Source: Peptidiphaga gingivicola (lineage in GTDB: Bacteria; Actinomycetota; Actinomycetes; Actinomycetales; Actinomycetaceae). Taken from it: 64,000 nt of DNA. The position numbers and the translations under genes are program-made. This document shows, one piece after another, positions 1 through 7,569 of this stretch (within the stretch, counting starts at the first letter, position 1; each line of letters opens with the position of its first letter). The DNA is taken from the NCBI RefSeq assembly GCF_001652275.1, contig NZ_LVZK01000001.1:1831372-1895371 (forward strand), written 5' to 3'. The notes beneath the pieces were generated by a model that did no database searches, was not told the origin of the DNA, and saw only the letters and a program-made list of their open reading frames with translations.

Positions 1-2
1 TC

Positions 3-317
3 AAGGACGGGCGGACGCTGACCTACGACCCGGTCCCCGACGACGTCGACGCCGTCGTCTTTGAGCTTGACTCCATATGGAACGCGATAGAGGAGCGCCT
101 CGACGCGGCCGATTTCGAACACAAGCCGTCCCGGCTGTGCGACTGGTGCCATTTCCAGGAGAACTGCCCCGCCTTCGGCGGCGCGGCCCCGCCCATGAGC
201 GAGGAAGGCGCGGCGGCCCTCCGCACGGCGAAAGGGACGGCCCCAGCAGAGCCTTCCGATGAATGGCGGCCTGCCGCCCACCGGCGCCCGCGGGGAGGGA
301 TTCAAAACAGCGGCTGA
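3..317 (+). CDS. RecB-family (PD-(D/E)XK) nuclease, C-terminal fragment
   Basis: The gene runs in from outside the window, so only the last 104 residues are visible and the nuclease core cannot be checked. The fragment carries a cysteine-rich stretch, CDWCHFQENCPAFGG. This is the C-terminal part of the Fe-S cluster-binding pattern of RecB/Cas4/AddB-like exonucleases; the first cysteine would lie upstream. The last 45 residues are low-complexity Ala/Gly/Arg and look disordered. Related RecB-family proteins are common single genes in actinobacteria and probably act in DNA end processing. Function is inferred from the cysteine motif only, so the family call is moderate and the exact role is open. 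Confidence 0.6.
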   Translation, partial: KDGRTLTYDPVPDDVDAVVFELDSIWNAIEERLDAADFEHKPSRLCDWCHFQENCPAFGGAAPPMSEEGAAALRTAKGTAPAEPSDEWRPAAHRRPRGGIQNSG

Positions 318-381
318 CGGGAGCAGCTTACGAGAGCAGCTTGCGACGAACGTCCGACAAGCCGTCCGTCGCGCCGCCCCG

Positions 382-1113
382 TTAGGTCGCTCTCAGGTTC
401 GGAGCGCCGTCCGCATAAGGGTCGCCCTGCGGGCGCTCCCCGTCCATGAAGCGCCGCAGAGCGGCCTCGTCGACCGATTCGAGGGAGTCGATCTTGACGA
501 GGCCCGGGGCGGGCGGCACATCGACCATGTAAGGCACGTGGACCACACGCGCCCGCGCGGCCATCCCCGATCGCACCCCGAAAAACGAATCCTCGATCAC
601 GAGCGAAGAAGAGGGGTCCGCCCCGGCGAGCTCCGCGGCGCGCAGGTAGGGCGCGGGATCGGGCTTGCCGGGAAGGCCGTGGTCCCCCGCGACGATCGTC
701 GTGAGGGAGCCCGGCGGCGCATCCTTCACCACGATGCGGGCAAACCGCTCGTAGGAAGACGTGACGAGCGCCGTCGGGATCCCCAAATCGACCGTGAGGG
801 AGAGAAGCTCGTAAGCACCCGGCCGCCAGGGCACTTTCGAGGCCTCTCCGATCTCGCACACCCGGGAGACGAGCCTGCGGCCCAGCTCCTGCGGGCTTAT
901 CGGCAGCCCAAAGTCCGCCACGGTCTTCGACGTCGCGTACTCCAGCGAACTTCCGACGATCTGCGCCACGTACTCCTTCGACCACGTGGCGCCCAAGTCG
1001 GCCATGATCTCCGTCTCCGCCTGGTACCACCAGTCTTCGGAGTTGGCGAGCGTGCCGTCCATGTCGAGCAAGACGGCACGCGGAAGGCCGCGGGCGGTGG
1101 AATCGGAACGCAT
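382..1113 (-). CDS. HAD-superfamily phosphatase (beta-phosphoglucomutase/CbbY-like)
   Basis: This 243-residue cytoplasmic protein shows all HAD motifs. Motif I is LLDMDGTLANSED with two Asp, motif II is the Ser/Thr in TALVTSS, motif III is the Lys of GKPDP, and motif IV is the acidic pair in LVIEDSFFGV. An alpha-helical cap sits between motifs I and II, as in the CbbY/phosphoglucomutase subgroup. The substrate, a sugar phosphate or similar, cannot be told from sequence. I chose the ATG at 1113 because a GAGGTG ribosome site precedes it by five bases. An identical site and in-frame ATG lie 18 bases upstream at 1131, inside a perfect tandem duplication. Downstream lies recB on the opposite strand. 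Confidence 0.85.
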   Translation of the reverse strand: MRSDSTARGLPRAVLLDMDGTLANSEDWWYQAETEIMADLGATWSKEYVAQIVGSSLEYATSKTVADFGLPISPQELGRRLVSRVCEIGEASKVPWRPGAYELLSLTVDLGIPTALVTSSYERFARIVVKDAPPGSLTTIVAGDHGLPGKPDPAPYLRAAELAGADPSSSLVIEDSFFGVRSGMAARARVVHVPYMVDVPPAPGLVKIDSLESVDEAALRRFMDGERPQGDPYADGAPNLRAT

Positions 1114-1146
1114 GTTCACCTCGATCTGCATGTTCACCTCGATCTG
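1111..1146. repeat. Perfect 18-bp tandem duplication of a start site
   Basis: Bases 1111-1128 and 1129-1146 are identical. Each copy holds, on the minus strand, a GAGGTG ribosome-binding sequence and an ATG, so the HAD gene has two equivalent in-frame translation starts. Four such micro-duplications at gene boundaries are seen in this window. Confidence 0.95.
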
Positions 1147-1175
1147 GAAGAGACGGCCTTTTGCAAAACGGCCCG

Positions 1176-2009
1176 TCAGTAGGCGTAGACGACGCCGCCG
1201 ACCAGAAGGCCCACCACGACGATCGCGAGGACGATGCGGTAGACGACGAACGGCATGTAAGACCGCGTGGAGATGAGCTTGAGGAACCACACGATCACGG
1301 CGTATCCGACGACGAATGAGACGATCGTCGCCAAAATGGTCGGCCCGGCGGCAAGCGAGGCGGTGTCGAAGTTCTTGGCGAGCTGGAAGAAGCCCGAAAG
1401 GACGACTGCCGGGATGGCCAGAAGGAAAGAGACCCGAGCGGCCGCCTCCCTCGTGTACCCGAGAAGGAGGCCGACGGTGATCGTCCCGCCCGAGCGAGAG
1501 ACTCCCGGAATGAGGGCCATGGCCTGGCCGAATCCCACGAGGACGCCGTCTCCCAGCGTCATCTCGTCAAGATGCTTCGTGTGCGCGGACCTGCGGTCGG
1601 CCCACCCCAGGATGACGGCGAAGAGGGCCAAGACCGCGGCGACGATGTAGAGATTGCGAAGCTTGGTTTCAATGGCGTCTTGGAAGAGCAGCCCGAGCAC
1701 GCCGATCGGAATCGTGCCGAAGATGACGATCCACCCCATGCGCGCGTCGGGATCGGAGGAGGGAAGGCGATTTCTGCCGGCAAGCGGAAGGGAGCGGAAC
1801 CAGTGGGAGATGATCCGGCCGATGTCTTTGGCGAAGTACGTGATGACGGCGGCCTCGGTTCCCAGCTGTATGACGGCGGTGAAGGCGGCTCCGGGATCGC
1901 CCCATCCGAATAGGTCGCCGAAGATTCGAATGTGCGCTGAGGAGCTGATGGGCAGGAACTCCGTGAGCCCTTGGACTATGCCTAAAACGAGTGCTTCAAA
2001 ATATCCCAT
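1176..2009 (-). CDS. uppP: Undecaprenyl-diphosphatase
   Basis: UppP (BacA) removes a phosphate from undecaprenyl diphosphate in the membrane, recycling the lipid carrier for peptidoglycan and other wall polymers; overexpression gives bacitracin resistance in known examples. The 277 residues match family length. The acidic motif QGLTEFLPISSSAH (from about residue 13) and the PGVSRSGGT motif (168-176) are both intact, and seven to eight hydrophobic segments are evident. It is convergent with neither neighbour: the HAD gene follows on the same strand after about 60 bases and may be co-transcribed, and the aldo/keto reductase gene is divergent. The ribosome site before the ATG is weak. Confidence 0.95.
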   Translation of the reverse strand: MGYFEALVLGIVQGLTEFLPISSSAHIRIFGDLFGWGDPGAAFTAVIQLGTEAAVITYFAKDIGRIISHWFRSLPLAGRNRLPSSDPDARMGWIVIFGTIPIGVLGLLFQDAIETKLRNLYIVAAVLALFAVILGWADRRSAHTKHLDEMTLGDGVLVGFGQAMALIPGVSRSGGTITVGLLLGYTREAAARVSFLLAIPAVVLSGFFQLAKNFDTASLAAGPTILATIVSFVVGYAVIVWFLKLISTRSYMPFVVYRIVLAIVVVGLLVGGVVYAY

Positions 2010-2071
2010 CGGGCCAGCTTACTGGCCAGGGCTGGAAGGTTCATACTGCGGGCTAAGCTAGGCTGGTCTCT

Positions 2072-3010
2072 ATGAGAGAACGCACAGTGGGCGCCAGCGG
2101 CCTCGTCGTGGGGGCGGTCGGGCTCGGCACACTCACCTGGGGCCGCGATACCGACGTCAAGGAGGCCAAGGGCCAGCTGGAGACGATTCTCGATTCCGGG
2201 GGAAATCTCATCGACACCTCGCCTGCCTTCGGCCAGGGCGCGGCGGAGTCTTGCGTCGGCGAGCTTCTCGACGTCGTCGTGGATCGCGAGTCCGTCGTGC
2301 TGTGCACGCGCGCCGGATTCGTTCCCGGCCCGACCGGGCTTCGATTCGGCGCGGGACGAGGGCCCATTCTCGACTCGGTGCGGGCCTCGCTCGAACGCCT
2401 CGGCACGAGCTACATCGACCTTCTGCTCGTCGCCTGCCCCGATCCGTTGGCGCCCGACGAGGAAACCGCCTCGGCTCTCGGATGGCTCATCGATCGCGGG
2501 ATCGTCAGGTACATCGGGGTTCAGGAGTACTCGTCGTGGCGCGCGGCGATCCTTGCCGAAAGGCTTCGGGCCGCCGGGCTTCCTCTCATCACCGCGGTTG
2601 AACGGGAGTATTCCCTCGTTTGCCGCGACGTCGAGGCCGAGATCGTCCCCATGGCCTCTCACACGGGGATGGGCCTCCTCGCCTCTTCTCCGCTCGGCCG
2701 CGGAGTGCTCACCGGGAAGTACCGCCATTCGATCCCGCCGACGTCGCGCGCCGCCTCCGAGCACCTCGCCGCCTTCGTCGAGCCGTACCTCAACGAGAGG
2801 GCCCGCCGAATAGTCGAAGCGGTGGCGAAGGCAGCCGACGGCCTCGGGCGCACGCCCGCCGACGTCGCACTTTCATGGGTCGTCGGCAGGCCGGGTGTCA
2901 CCGCCGCGATCGTCGGCGCGAGGACGGCTGCCCAGCTTCAGGCGACGGTTTCCCGGTGCAAGCCGCTCCCCGAGCTCGTTTCCGAGGCCCTGGCGGACAT
3001 CAGCAACTGA
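2072..3010 (+). CDS. Aldo/keto reductase-fold protein with degenerate active site
   Basis: The 312 residues have the TIM-barrel layout of aldo/keto reductases: N-terminal GASGLVVGAVGLGT, a DTS..G.GAAE segment, and the NADPH-binding SPLGRGVLTGKY. Of the canonical catalytic tetrad Asp-Tyr-Lys-His, only Asp (D48) is clearly kept. By position, the Tyr of the usual YG.G..E is Phe (F53), the Lys of the usual TK.G is Arg (R80), and the His of the usual H.PDP is Ala (A121). The cofactor-binding half looks intact, so it may bind NADP(H) without normal reductase activity. It stands alone between divergent uppP and a convergent acidic-tail protein. An ordinary reductase annotation would probably be wrong about function. 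Confidence 0.85.
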   Translation: MRERTVGASGLVVGAVGLGTLTWGRDTDVKEAKGQLETILDSGGNLIDTSPAFGQGAAESCVGELLDVVVDRESVVLCTRAGFVPGPTGLRFGAGRGPILDSVRASLERLGTSYIDLLLVACPDPLAPDEETASALGWLIDRGIVRYIGVQEYSSWRAAILAERLRAAGLPLITAVEREYSLVCRDVEAEIVPMASHTGMGLLASSPLGRGVLTGKYRHSIPPTSRAASEHLAAFVEPYLNERARRIVEAVAKAADGLGRTPADVALSWVVGRPGVTAAIVGARTAAQLQATVSRCKPLPELVSEALADISN

Positions 3011-3025
3011 CCCGCCGAGTCGGCC

Positions 3026-3475
3026 TTAACCGTCGGCGCCTTCCTCCGAATCTTCCTCGTAGCTGCCGTCGTCAAAGTCGGCGTCGTCGAGGCCTTCCTC
3101 GTCTTCAAGCGTCTCGCCGTCTGTTTCCTCGTCGTCCTCGAGATCGTCTTCGTCTTCAAGGTCGTCGTCGAAGTCGCCGTCCTCGTCCAAATCGTCGTCG
3201 AGGTCGGCGTCGTCCTCGTCGTCCAGATCGAAGTCGTCGTAGTCGTCGTCGAAATCCTCGTCGTAGTCCTCGTCGTCGCCGTATACGTCCAAGGGAGCCT
3301 CGACTCCGTACCTGGTGAAAACGACGTCGTCGTAGACGATGTAGGCGTCGGCGAGAGCGTCGGCGGCCTCGGCGACGCTGGGCGCACTCGGGTCCTGCGC
3401 GGTCGAAGCGGCGAGATGAAAAGCTTCTAACGCGCCGATCAGTCGATCGAGGGCAGAACGCGGGTTCATAGACAT
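3026..3475 (-). CDS. Hypothetical protein with long Asp/Glu-rich C-terminal tail
   Basis: The protein has 149 residues. Residues 1 to about 65 form a small, probably helical domain beginning MSMNPRSALDRLIGALEAFH. The rest is an almost pure Asp/Glu tail broken by occasional Phe, Tyr and Leu, giving an extremely low pI. Similar small actinobacterial proteins with acidic tails exist, but I know no proven function. The tail could mimic nucleic acid, bind cations or act as a chaperone-like disordered segment; these are guesses. It is convergent with the aldo/keto reductase gene, 15 bases away. The repetitive GAC/GAT codons make open frames on the opposite strand that are not genes. Confidence 0.75.
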   Translation of the reverse strand: MSMNPRSALDRLIGALEAFHLAASTAQDPSAPSVAEAADALADAYIVYDDVVFTRYGVEAPLDVYGDDEDYDEDFDDDYDDFDLDDEDDADLDDDLDEDGDFDDDLEDEDDLEDDEETDGETLEDEEGLDDADFDDGSYEEDSEEGADG

Positions 3476-3978
3476 GCACTAAGGGTAACCCGACAAAGGC
3501 GACCTACGCCACACCATGAAACTTTCAACGTTTTTGTCGCTTTCCAAATTCTCCGCTTTGCGCATGCAGCCTTCGAAGCCTCCGGCTTGCGAAGCTTCCG
3601 ACGTCGTCGAACTTCGGGCGCCGTCGGCCCGCCAAGGTTCAGATCCAACCGTTTCGCCCGATTTCCAGCCGTGCGAAAGCGGCTTCGACCGCCTTTGCCC
3701 GCAGACGGCTCAGCCCGCCGTCAATTGCCAATGACTCAGCTCGCCATCAGGGGTAAAGTGAGCGGTGTGGGCCTCTGTACACAAGTCCACGTGTCGATGA
3801 GTTGCAGCCTGAAGAGTCGGTTCGAAAATAAATTGGGAAATCCATTTCAAGAATGAAATTGAATTCATTTCAAAATCGAATTGGGATCGATTTCAGCGAT
3901 TGACTTCCGGATCGCTTTAGGGAGACGGCCAAACTCATATCATGTAAAGAAGGCATGTATCACTCGAAGGGAGCGGAC
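3476..3978. other. Intergenic region upstream of the subtilase array
   Basis: About 500 bases hold no convincing gene. The first part is the leader of the divergent acidic-tail gene, with a GC-rich dyad near 3568-3596. From about 3820 the DNA turns AT-rich and contains several ATTTCA motifs in both orientations, including the near-perfect palindrome at 3854-3872. A TTGACT (3900-3905) could be a -35 element, but no well-spaced -10 was found. Confidence 0.6.
3854..3872. promoter_or_regulatory. 19-bp palindrome, candidate operator
   Basis: TGAAATTGAATTCATTTCA is a symmetric element with ATTTCA arms around GAATTC, 106 bases before the first subtilase ATG. Two further ATTTCA half-sites flank it (about 3843 and 3890). 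The symmetry is directly seen; a regulator and its identity are inference. Confidence 0.35.
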
Positions 3979-4117
3979 ATGATACGCAGAAGAAAATGGA
4001 GGGCGCGCGTCGGCCTTGTCTCGGCGATGGCCGTCATAGGCGCGGGGGCTTTGGCCCCGCAGGCGGCCCACGCCGAGGGCACGCCCAAGCCGCCCGGCCC
4101 CAGCGGCGCCCAACAAG
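3967..4117. repeat. Block shared with 7558-7708
   Basis: About 150 bases covering the ribosome site, signal peptide and following Pro-Gly segment are identical to copy 2 except for one visible base. The block is part of the mosaic relationship between the two genes. Confidence 0.9.
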
Positions 4118-7098
4118 ACGACGGCGGCCAAAAGCAGGCCGGCGGAGCCGCACGACAGAAAAACAAAGACGAGATTCGGCAGAGGCTTCAGACCCTGAAG
4201 AGCAAGGCACACGCCTCCCCCGGGTTCGCCGGCAAGTGGTTCGTCCAATTCTCCGAAAAACCCACCATCAAGGGCGGGTCGGCCAAGACAATCGCGGCCC
4301 AGCAGAAAACCTTCAGCTCAACAGCCCCGAAGGACGTCAAAGTCACCGATTCCTATTCGAAAGTCTGGAACGGGGTCGCCGTCAAGGCCGAAGACAAAGA
4401 CCTGGGCAAAATACTCAAAGCCAAAAACGTCAAAGCCGTCTTCCCCGTCCTGACCGTCCAGAAACCGGAAGAACCCGCTCAGAAGCCCGAGCAGAAGAAC
4501 GGCGTCAAGCCCACCCTTTTCACGGCCGGAGACCTCACGGGCGTCCCTTACGCCCGCAAAGAGCTGGGGTTGACGGGCAAGGGTGTCAAGATCGGGATCA
4601 TCGACACCGGCATCGACATCGACCACCCCGCCTTCGGCGGATCGGGCGTGCCCGGATCGGCGGCCTTCCCCACGTCCAAGGTCGTCGCCGGATACGACTT
4701 CGTCGGCGACAAATTCAACAATGACAGCAGTTCCGGCACCTACAACCCCAATCCGAAGCCCGACCCGGTTCCCAACGACTGCGACAATCACGGAACTCAT
4801 GTGGCCAGCATCGCCGCCGGAAACGACGCCGCCAAGAAATTCAAAGGCGTCGCCCCCGACGCCAAGCTCGGCGCCTACCGAGTCTTTGGATGCGACGGCT
4901 ATACCCGAGACGACGTCATACTCGCGGCGATGGAGCGCGCAACCAAGGACGGCATGGACGTGGTCAACATGTCCTTGGGCGGCAACTTTGTGTCGTGGCC
5001 CAATTATCCGACGTCGGCCGCCGCCGACGCCATGGCCGACTCGGGCATCGTCGTCGCAGCCTCGGCGGGAAACTCGCGCGCTAAGGGAATTTTCGCCAAT
5101 GGCGACCCTTCCGTAGCGCACAAGGCAATCAGCGTCGGCTCTGTTGACAATACCCATACGCGTTCCTTTGCTTTCAAGGGCCCCGACGGAAAACTCGTTG
5201 CCTACAACGCTTTAAAGGGAAGCCCGGAAGCGCCCGCCGCCGGAAAACTGGAGCTCGCAGCTTACCCCGACGGGAAGAAGACAGGCGGCGTCGACCTTCC
5301 CGGCACGCCTTTCAAAGGCAAAGCCGTCCTCGTTTCCCGCGGAAGCACCAAGTTTCACGAAAAGGCTTTGGCTGCCCAGAACGACGGCGCGGCAGCGGTG
5401 ATCATCTACAACAATGAAGAGGGAGCCCTTATGGCAGAAGCCACGGGCGAACCCGCCATCCGGATTCCAACGGTCGGCATCACTCAAGCCGAGGGCGCGA
5501 AGCTTGAGGCGGCTGCGGCGGCGGGTTCGGCCTCGATCGAATGGACGCGCGAGGAGGTTGTGAGCGCGAATTCCAACGGAGGCGCGCTTTCCGATTTCTC
5601 GTCTTTCGGCTTGGCGGCGGATCTGACGGTCAAGCCGGACGTCCTCGCCCCGGGAGGCAATATCTTCGCCGCGATCCCGATCAAAAAGCAAGGCGAACGG
5701 GGATATGCAGTCTATTCCGGCACGTCGATGGCCTCTCCGCACGCGGCCGGCGCCGCGGCGTTGCTGTTGCAGTCGAATACGGCGCTGAATCCCGGCGACG
5801 TCCGCACGGTCCTGCAAAACACCGCGAAGCCGCTCGACCTGCGCAATCCCGAGGCCCTGAAATTGGACGCATCGACGAAAGGCAAAGAACCAGTCCATCT
5901 CCAGGGGGCGGGGTTGATCAATGTTCCTGCGGCTGTGGCTCAGGCCCATTCGCATGCGAAGGTCACCTCGGATGCCGTGCCGAGCACGGTGACCCCGTCG
6001 AAGGTCTCCTTGGGCGACACGGACTCAAACGATCCGACCGAACTGACGATTGCCAACCGGTCAAACAAGGAGGTCACCTACACACTCTCCTCCGACGTCA
6101 GCCCCGTCGGCACCGCCGGACCCAACCAATTCCCCAGCTATTTTGCCGGATTGAACACGAAGGTGTCCTTCTCGGCGAAAACGGTCACGGTCCCGGCCAA
6201 CTCCACACGGACGGTCAAGGCCACGGTCACCCCGCCGAGCACCTACACCGACAAAGGAACGGCCAAGAAACTTCCCTGGCCCACCATCTACGGCGGATAC
6301 CTCGTGCTGAAAGGCTCGAACAACACCGTCCAACACATCCCCTTCGCAGGCCTAAACGCCGACTACGAATCACTCGGATTCCTCCGTTCTGAGTGGACGG
6401 CGAACGACCTGCCGCCCAACGAGCCGCCGAGCGACGATTATGCGGGCAAGTTGTACATAGAGCCGAATCTGGCCTTCGTTTCATCCTGCCCGAGCGGCCG
6501 CGTCCTGGACGCCGAATGCCCTGACGCCACGCTGTCGCTTGTTTCAAATGACGATCACAAATATTCGATGAACGGATACGACGTTCCCAACGTCGTCATG
6601 CACGTCGAGAATCCCGTCTCGAAACTCGAGGTGGCCGCCTATCACGCGAACGCAGACGGCTCGAAAGGCAAGCCCGCAGGCAAGGACAATATCGTCTTCC
6701 GGTCTGATGGAGTGGGAGCCGACATCTCTGTTTGGAGCTACGCTTGGGACGGGACGGTTGCCTCAGGCAACGGGAAGGCTCCCGTTCCTGACGGGCGGTA
6801 TGTTTTGGAGGTGACCGCGACCAAGGGAACAGGCCACGCCCAAAACGGCAAGAACACCGATGTGTTCACATCCCGGCCCTTCGTCGTCCGATCCAACCCC
6901 GGAACCACGCCAAGCCCAACGGCATCGCCGACGCCGAGCCCAACCGCCTCCCCCGGCCAGACGTCCACACCGACGCCAAGCCCAACAGCCAGCCCGTCCT
7001 CGTCGTCTGACCCGACGACGTCGCCGACGGCAGACCGAACCCCGTCGGCGAAACCGACGAGCACACTCGAAGGCGGTGCGCCGCGCACACGCAGGTGA
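3979..7098 (+). CDS. Secreted subtilisin-like serine protease (S8), copy 1
   Basis: This 1039-residue exoenzyme begins with a signal peptide ending near AHA-EG (about residue 29). An inhibitor-I9 propeptide follows (about 65-170), then the S8 catalytic domain with D209 (IIDTGID), H271 (DNHGTHVAS) and S583 (GTSMASPHAAG). A protease-associated domain is inserted at about 440-520, and Fn3-like domains resembling C5a-peptidase-type subtilases come after. The last 70 residues are Pro/Ser/Thr-rich and lack an LPXTG motif or membrane anchor. An ATG at 3955 is possible, but the one at 3979 has GGGAG correctly spaced and matches the start of copy 2. It probably degrades host or environmental protein. 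Large blocks are nearly identical to copy 2. Confidence 0.92.
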   Translation: MIRRRKWRARVGLVSAMAVIGAGALAPQAAHAEGTPKPPGPSGAQQDDGGQKQAGGAARQKNKDEIRQRLQTLKSKAHASPGFAGKWFVQFSEKPTIKGGSAKTIAAQQKTFSSTAPKDVKVTDSYSKVWNGVAVKAEDKDLGKILKAKNVKAVFPVLTVQKPEEPAQKPEQKNGVKPTLFTAGDLTGVPYARKELGLTGKGVKIGIIDTGIDIDHPAFGGSGVPGSAAFPTSKVVAGYDFVGDKFNNDSSSGTYNPNPKPDPVPNDCDNHGTHVASIAAGNDAAKKFKGVAPDAKLGAYRVFGCDGYTRDDVILAAMERATKDGMDVVNMSLGGNFVSWPNYPTSAAADAMADSGIVVAASAGNSRAKGIFANGDPSVAHKAISVGSVDNTHTRSFAFKGPDGKLVAYNALKGSPEAPAAGKLELAAYPDGKKTGGVDLPGTPFKGKAVLVSRGSTKFHEKALAAQNDGAAAVIIYNNEEGALMAEATGEPAIRIPTVGITQAEGAKLEAAAAAGSASIEWTREEVVSANSNGGALSDFSSFGLAADLTVKPDVLAPGGNIFAAIPIKKQGERGYAVYSGTSMASPHAAGAAALLLQSNTALNPGDVRTVLQNTAKPLDLRNPEALKLDASTKGKEPVHLQGAGLINVPAAVAQAHSHAKVTSDAVPSTVTPSKVSLGDTDSNDPTELTIANRSNKEVTYTLSSDVSPVGTAGPNQFPSYFAGLNTKVSFSAKTVTVPANSTRTVKATVTPPSTYTDKGTAKKLPWPTIYGGYLVLKGSNNTVQHIPFAGLNADYESLGFLRSEWTANDLPPNEPPSDDYAGKLYIEPNLAFVSSCPSGRVLDAECPDATLSLVSNDDHKYSMNGYDVPNVVMHVENPVSKLEVAAYHANADGSKGKPAGKDNIVFRSDGVGADISVWSYAWDGTVASGNGKAPVPDGRYVLEVTATKGTGHAQNGKNTDVFTSRPFVVRSNPGTTPSPTASPTPSPTASPGQTSTPTPSPTASPSSSSDPTTSPTADRTPSAKPTSTLEGGAPRTRR
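5719..6384. repeat. 666-bp block nearly identical to 9298-9963
   Basis: From the GTSMASP serine motif through the following Fn3-like region, the two subtilase genes match base for base except for one substitution that I could see (GTTG versus GCTG near 5761). The flanking coding regions diverge clearly. Such an island points to recent gene conversion or duplication followed by selective divergence. Confidence 0.92.
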
Positions 7099-7128
7099 GG
7101 TAAAACAAGATCCTTCAGCACAGAGTGA

Positions 7129-7162
7129 GTGGTCGTGACTCCGGATTCGGGGTCACGACCAC
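7129..7162 (+). terminator. Hairpin after subtilase 1
   Basis: GTGGTCGTGAC at 7129-7139 pairs perfectly with GTCACGACCAC at 7152-7162, an 11-bp stem with a 12-base loop. It lies 30 bases after the stop codon. No strong T-run follows. Confidence 0.7.
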
Positions 7163-7569
7163 TTCCATGCAAGCAGCGGGCGATCCAGGCGCTCATATAA
7201 CAGAGCCTGAACTCCAAGCAGCAAAATTGACCGTATCTTAAAACTGCAACCGTTTTTCCCCGCCCTCCGATTTAGTCGCTTAAATCAAAGACTGTTGATC
7301 ATTAAAACATAACTGACAAAGGACGTGAAAAGTCATAGAATGATCTCGCGGGCGCTTACGCACGCACCCGCATTGTCATTGAGCACCGGACCGCCGAGCC
7401 GGCCAAGGCGGCAAGCGCCGAAGCCGATTCGGACAAGCTTTCGGACCTGTTCCGGCAAGCTTTCCGATGGGCTCAGAGGGAAAGAAGATTCCAAATCGCT
7501 TCGGACGTCAAGTCTTCTGAACCGGTTCCTGGAGACGGGCGGGCTCGCACTGCAAGCAAGGGAGCGGAC
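7163..7569. other. Intergenic region between subtilases 1 and 2
   Basis: About 400 bases without a convincing gene. It holds the candidate promoter at 7313-7341 and then a leader of about 220 bases. Around 7425-7480 the leader contains related copies of a TTCGGACAAGCTTTC-like sequence that could fold. The ribosome site and start of copy 2 end the region. Confidence 0.6.
7313..7341 (+). promoter_or_regulatory. Candidate sigma-70 promoter for subtilase 2
   Basis: CTGACA at 7313-7318 and TAGAAT at 7336-7341 are separated by 17 bases, a good match to housekeeping -35 and -10 elements, inside an AT-rich stretch about 230 bases before the start codon. Confidence 0.45.
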
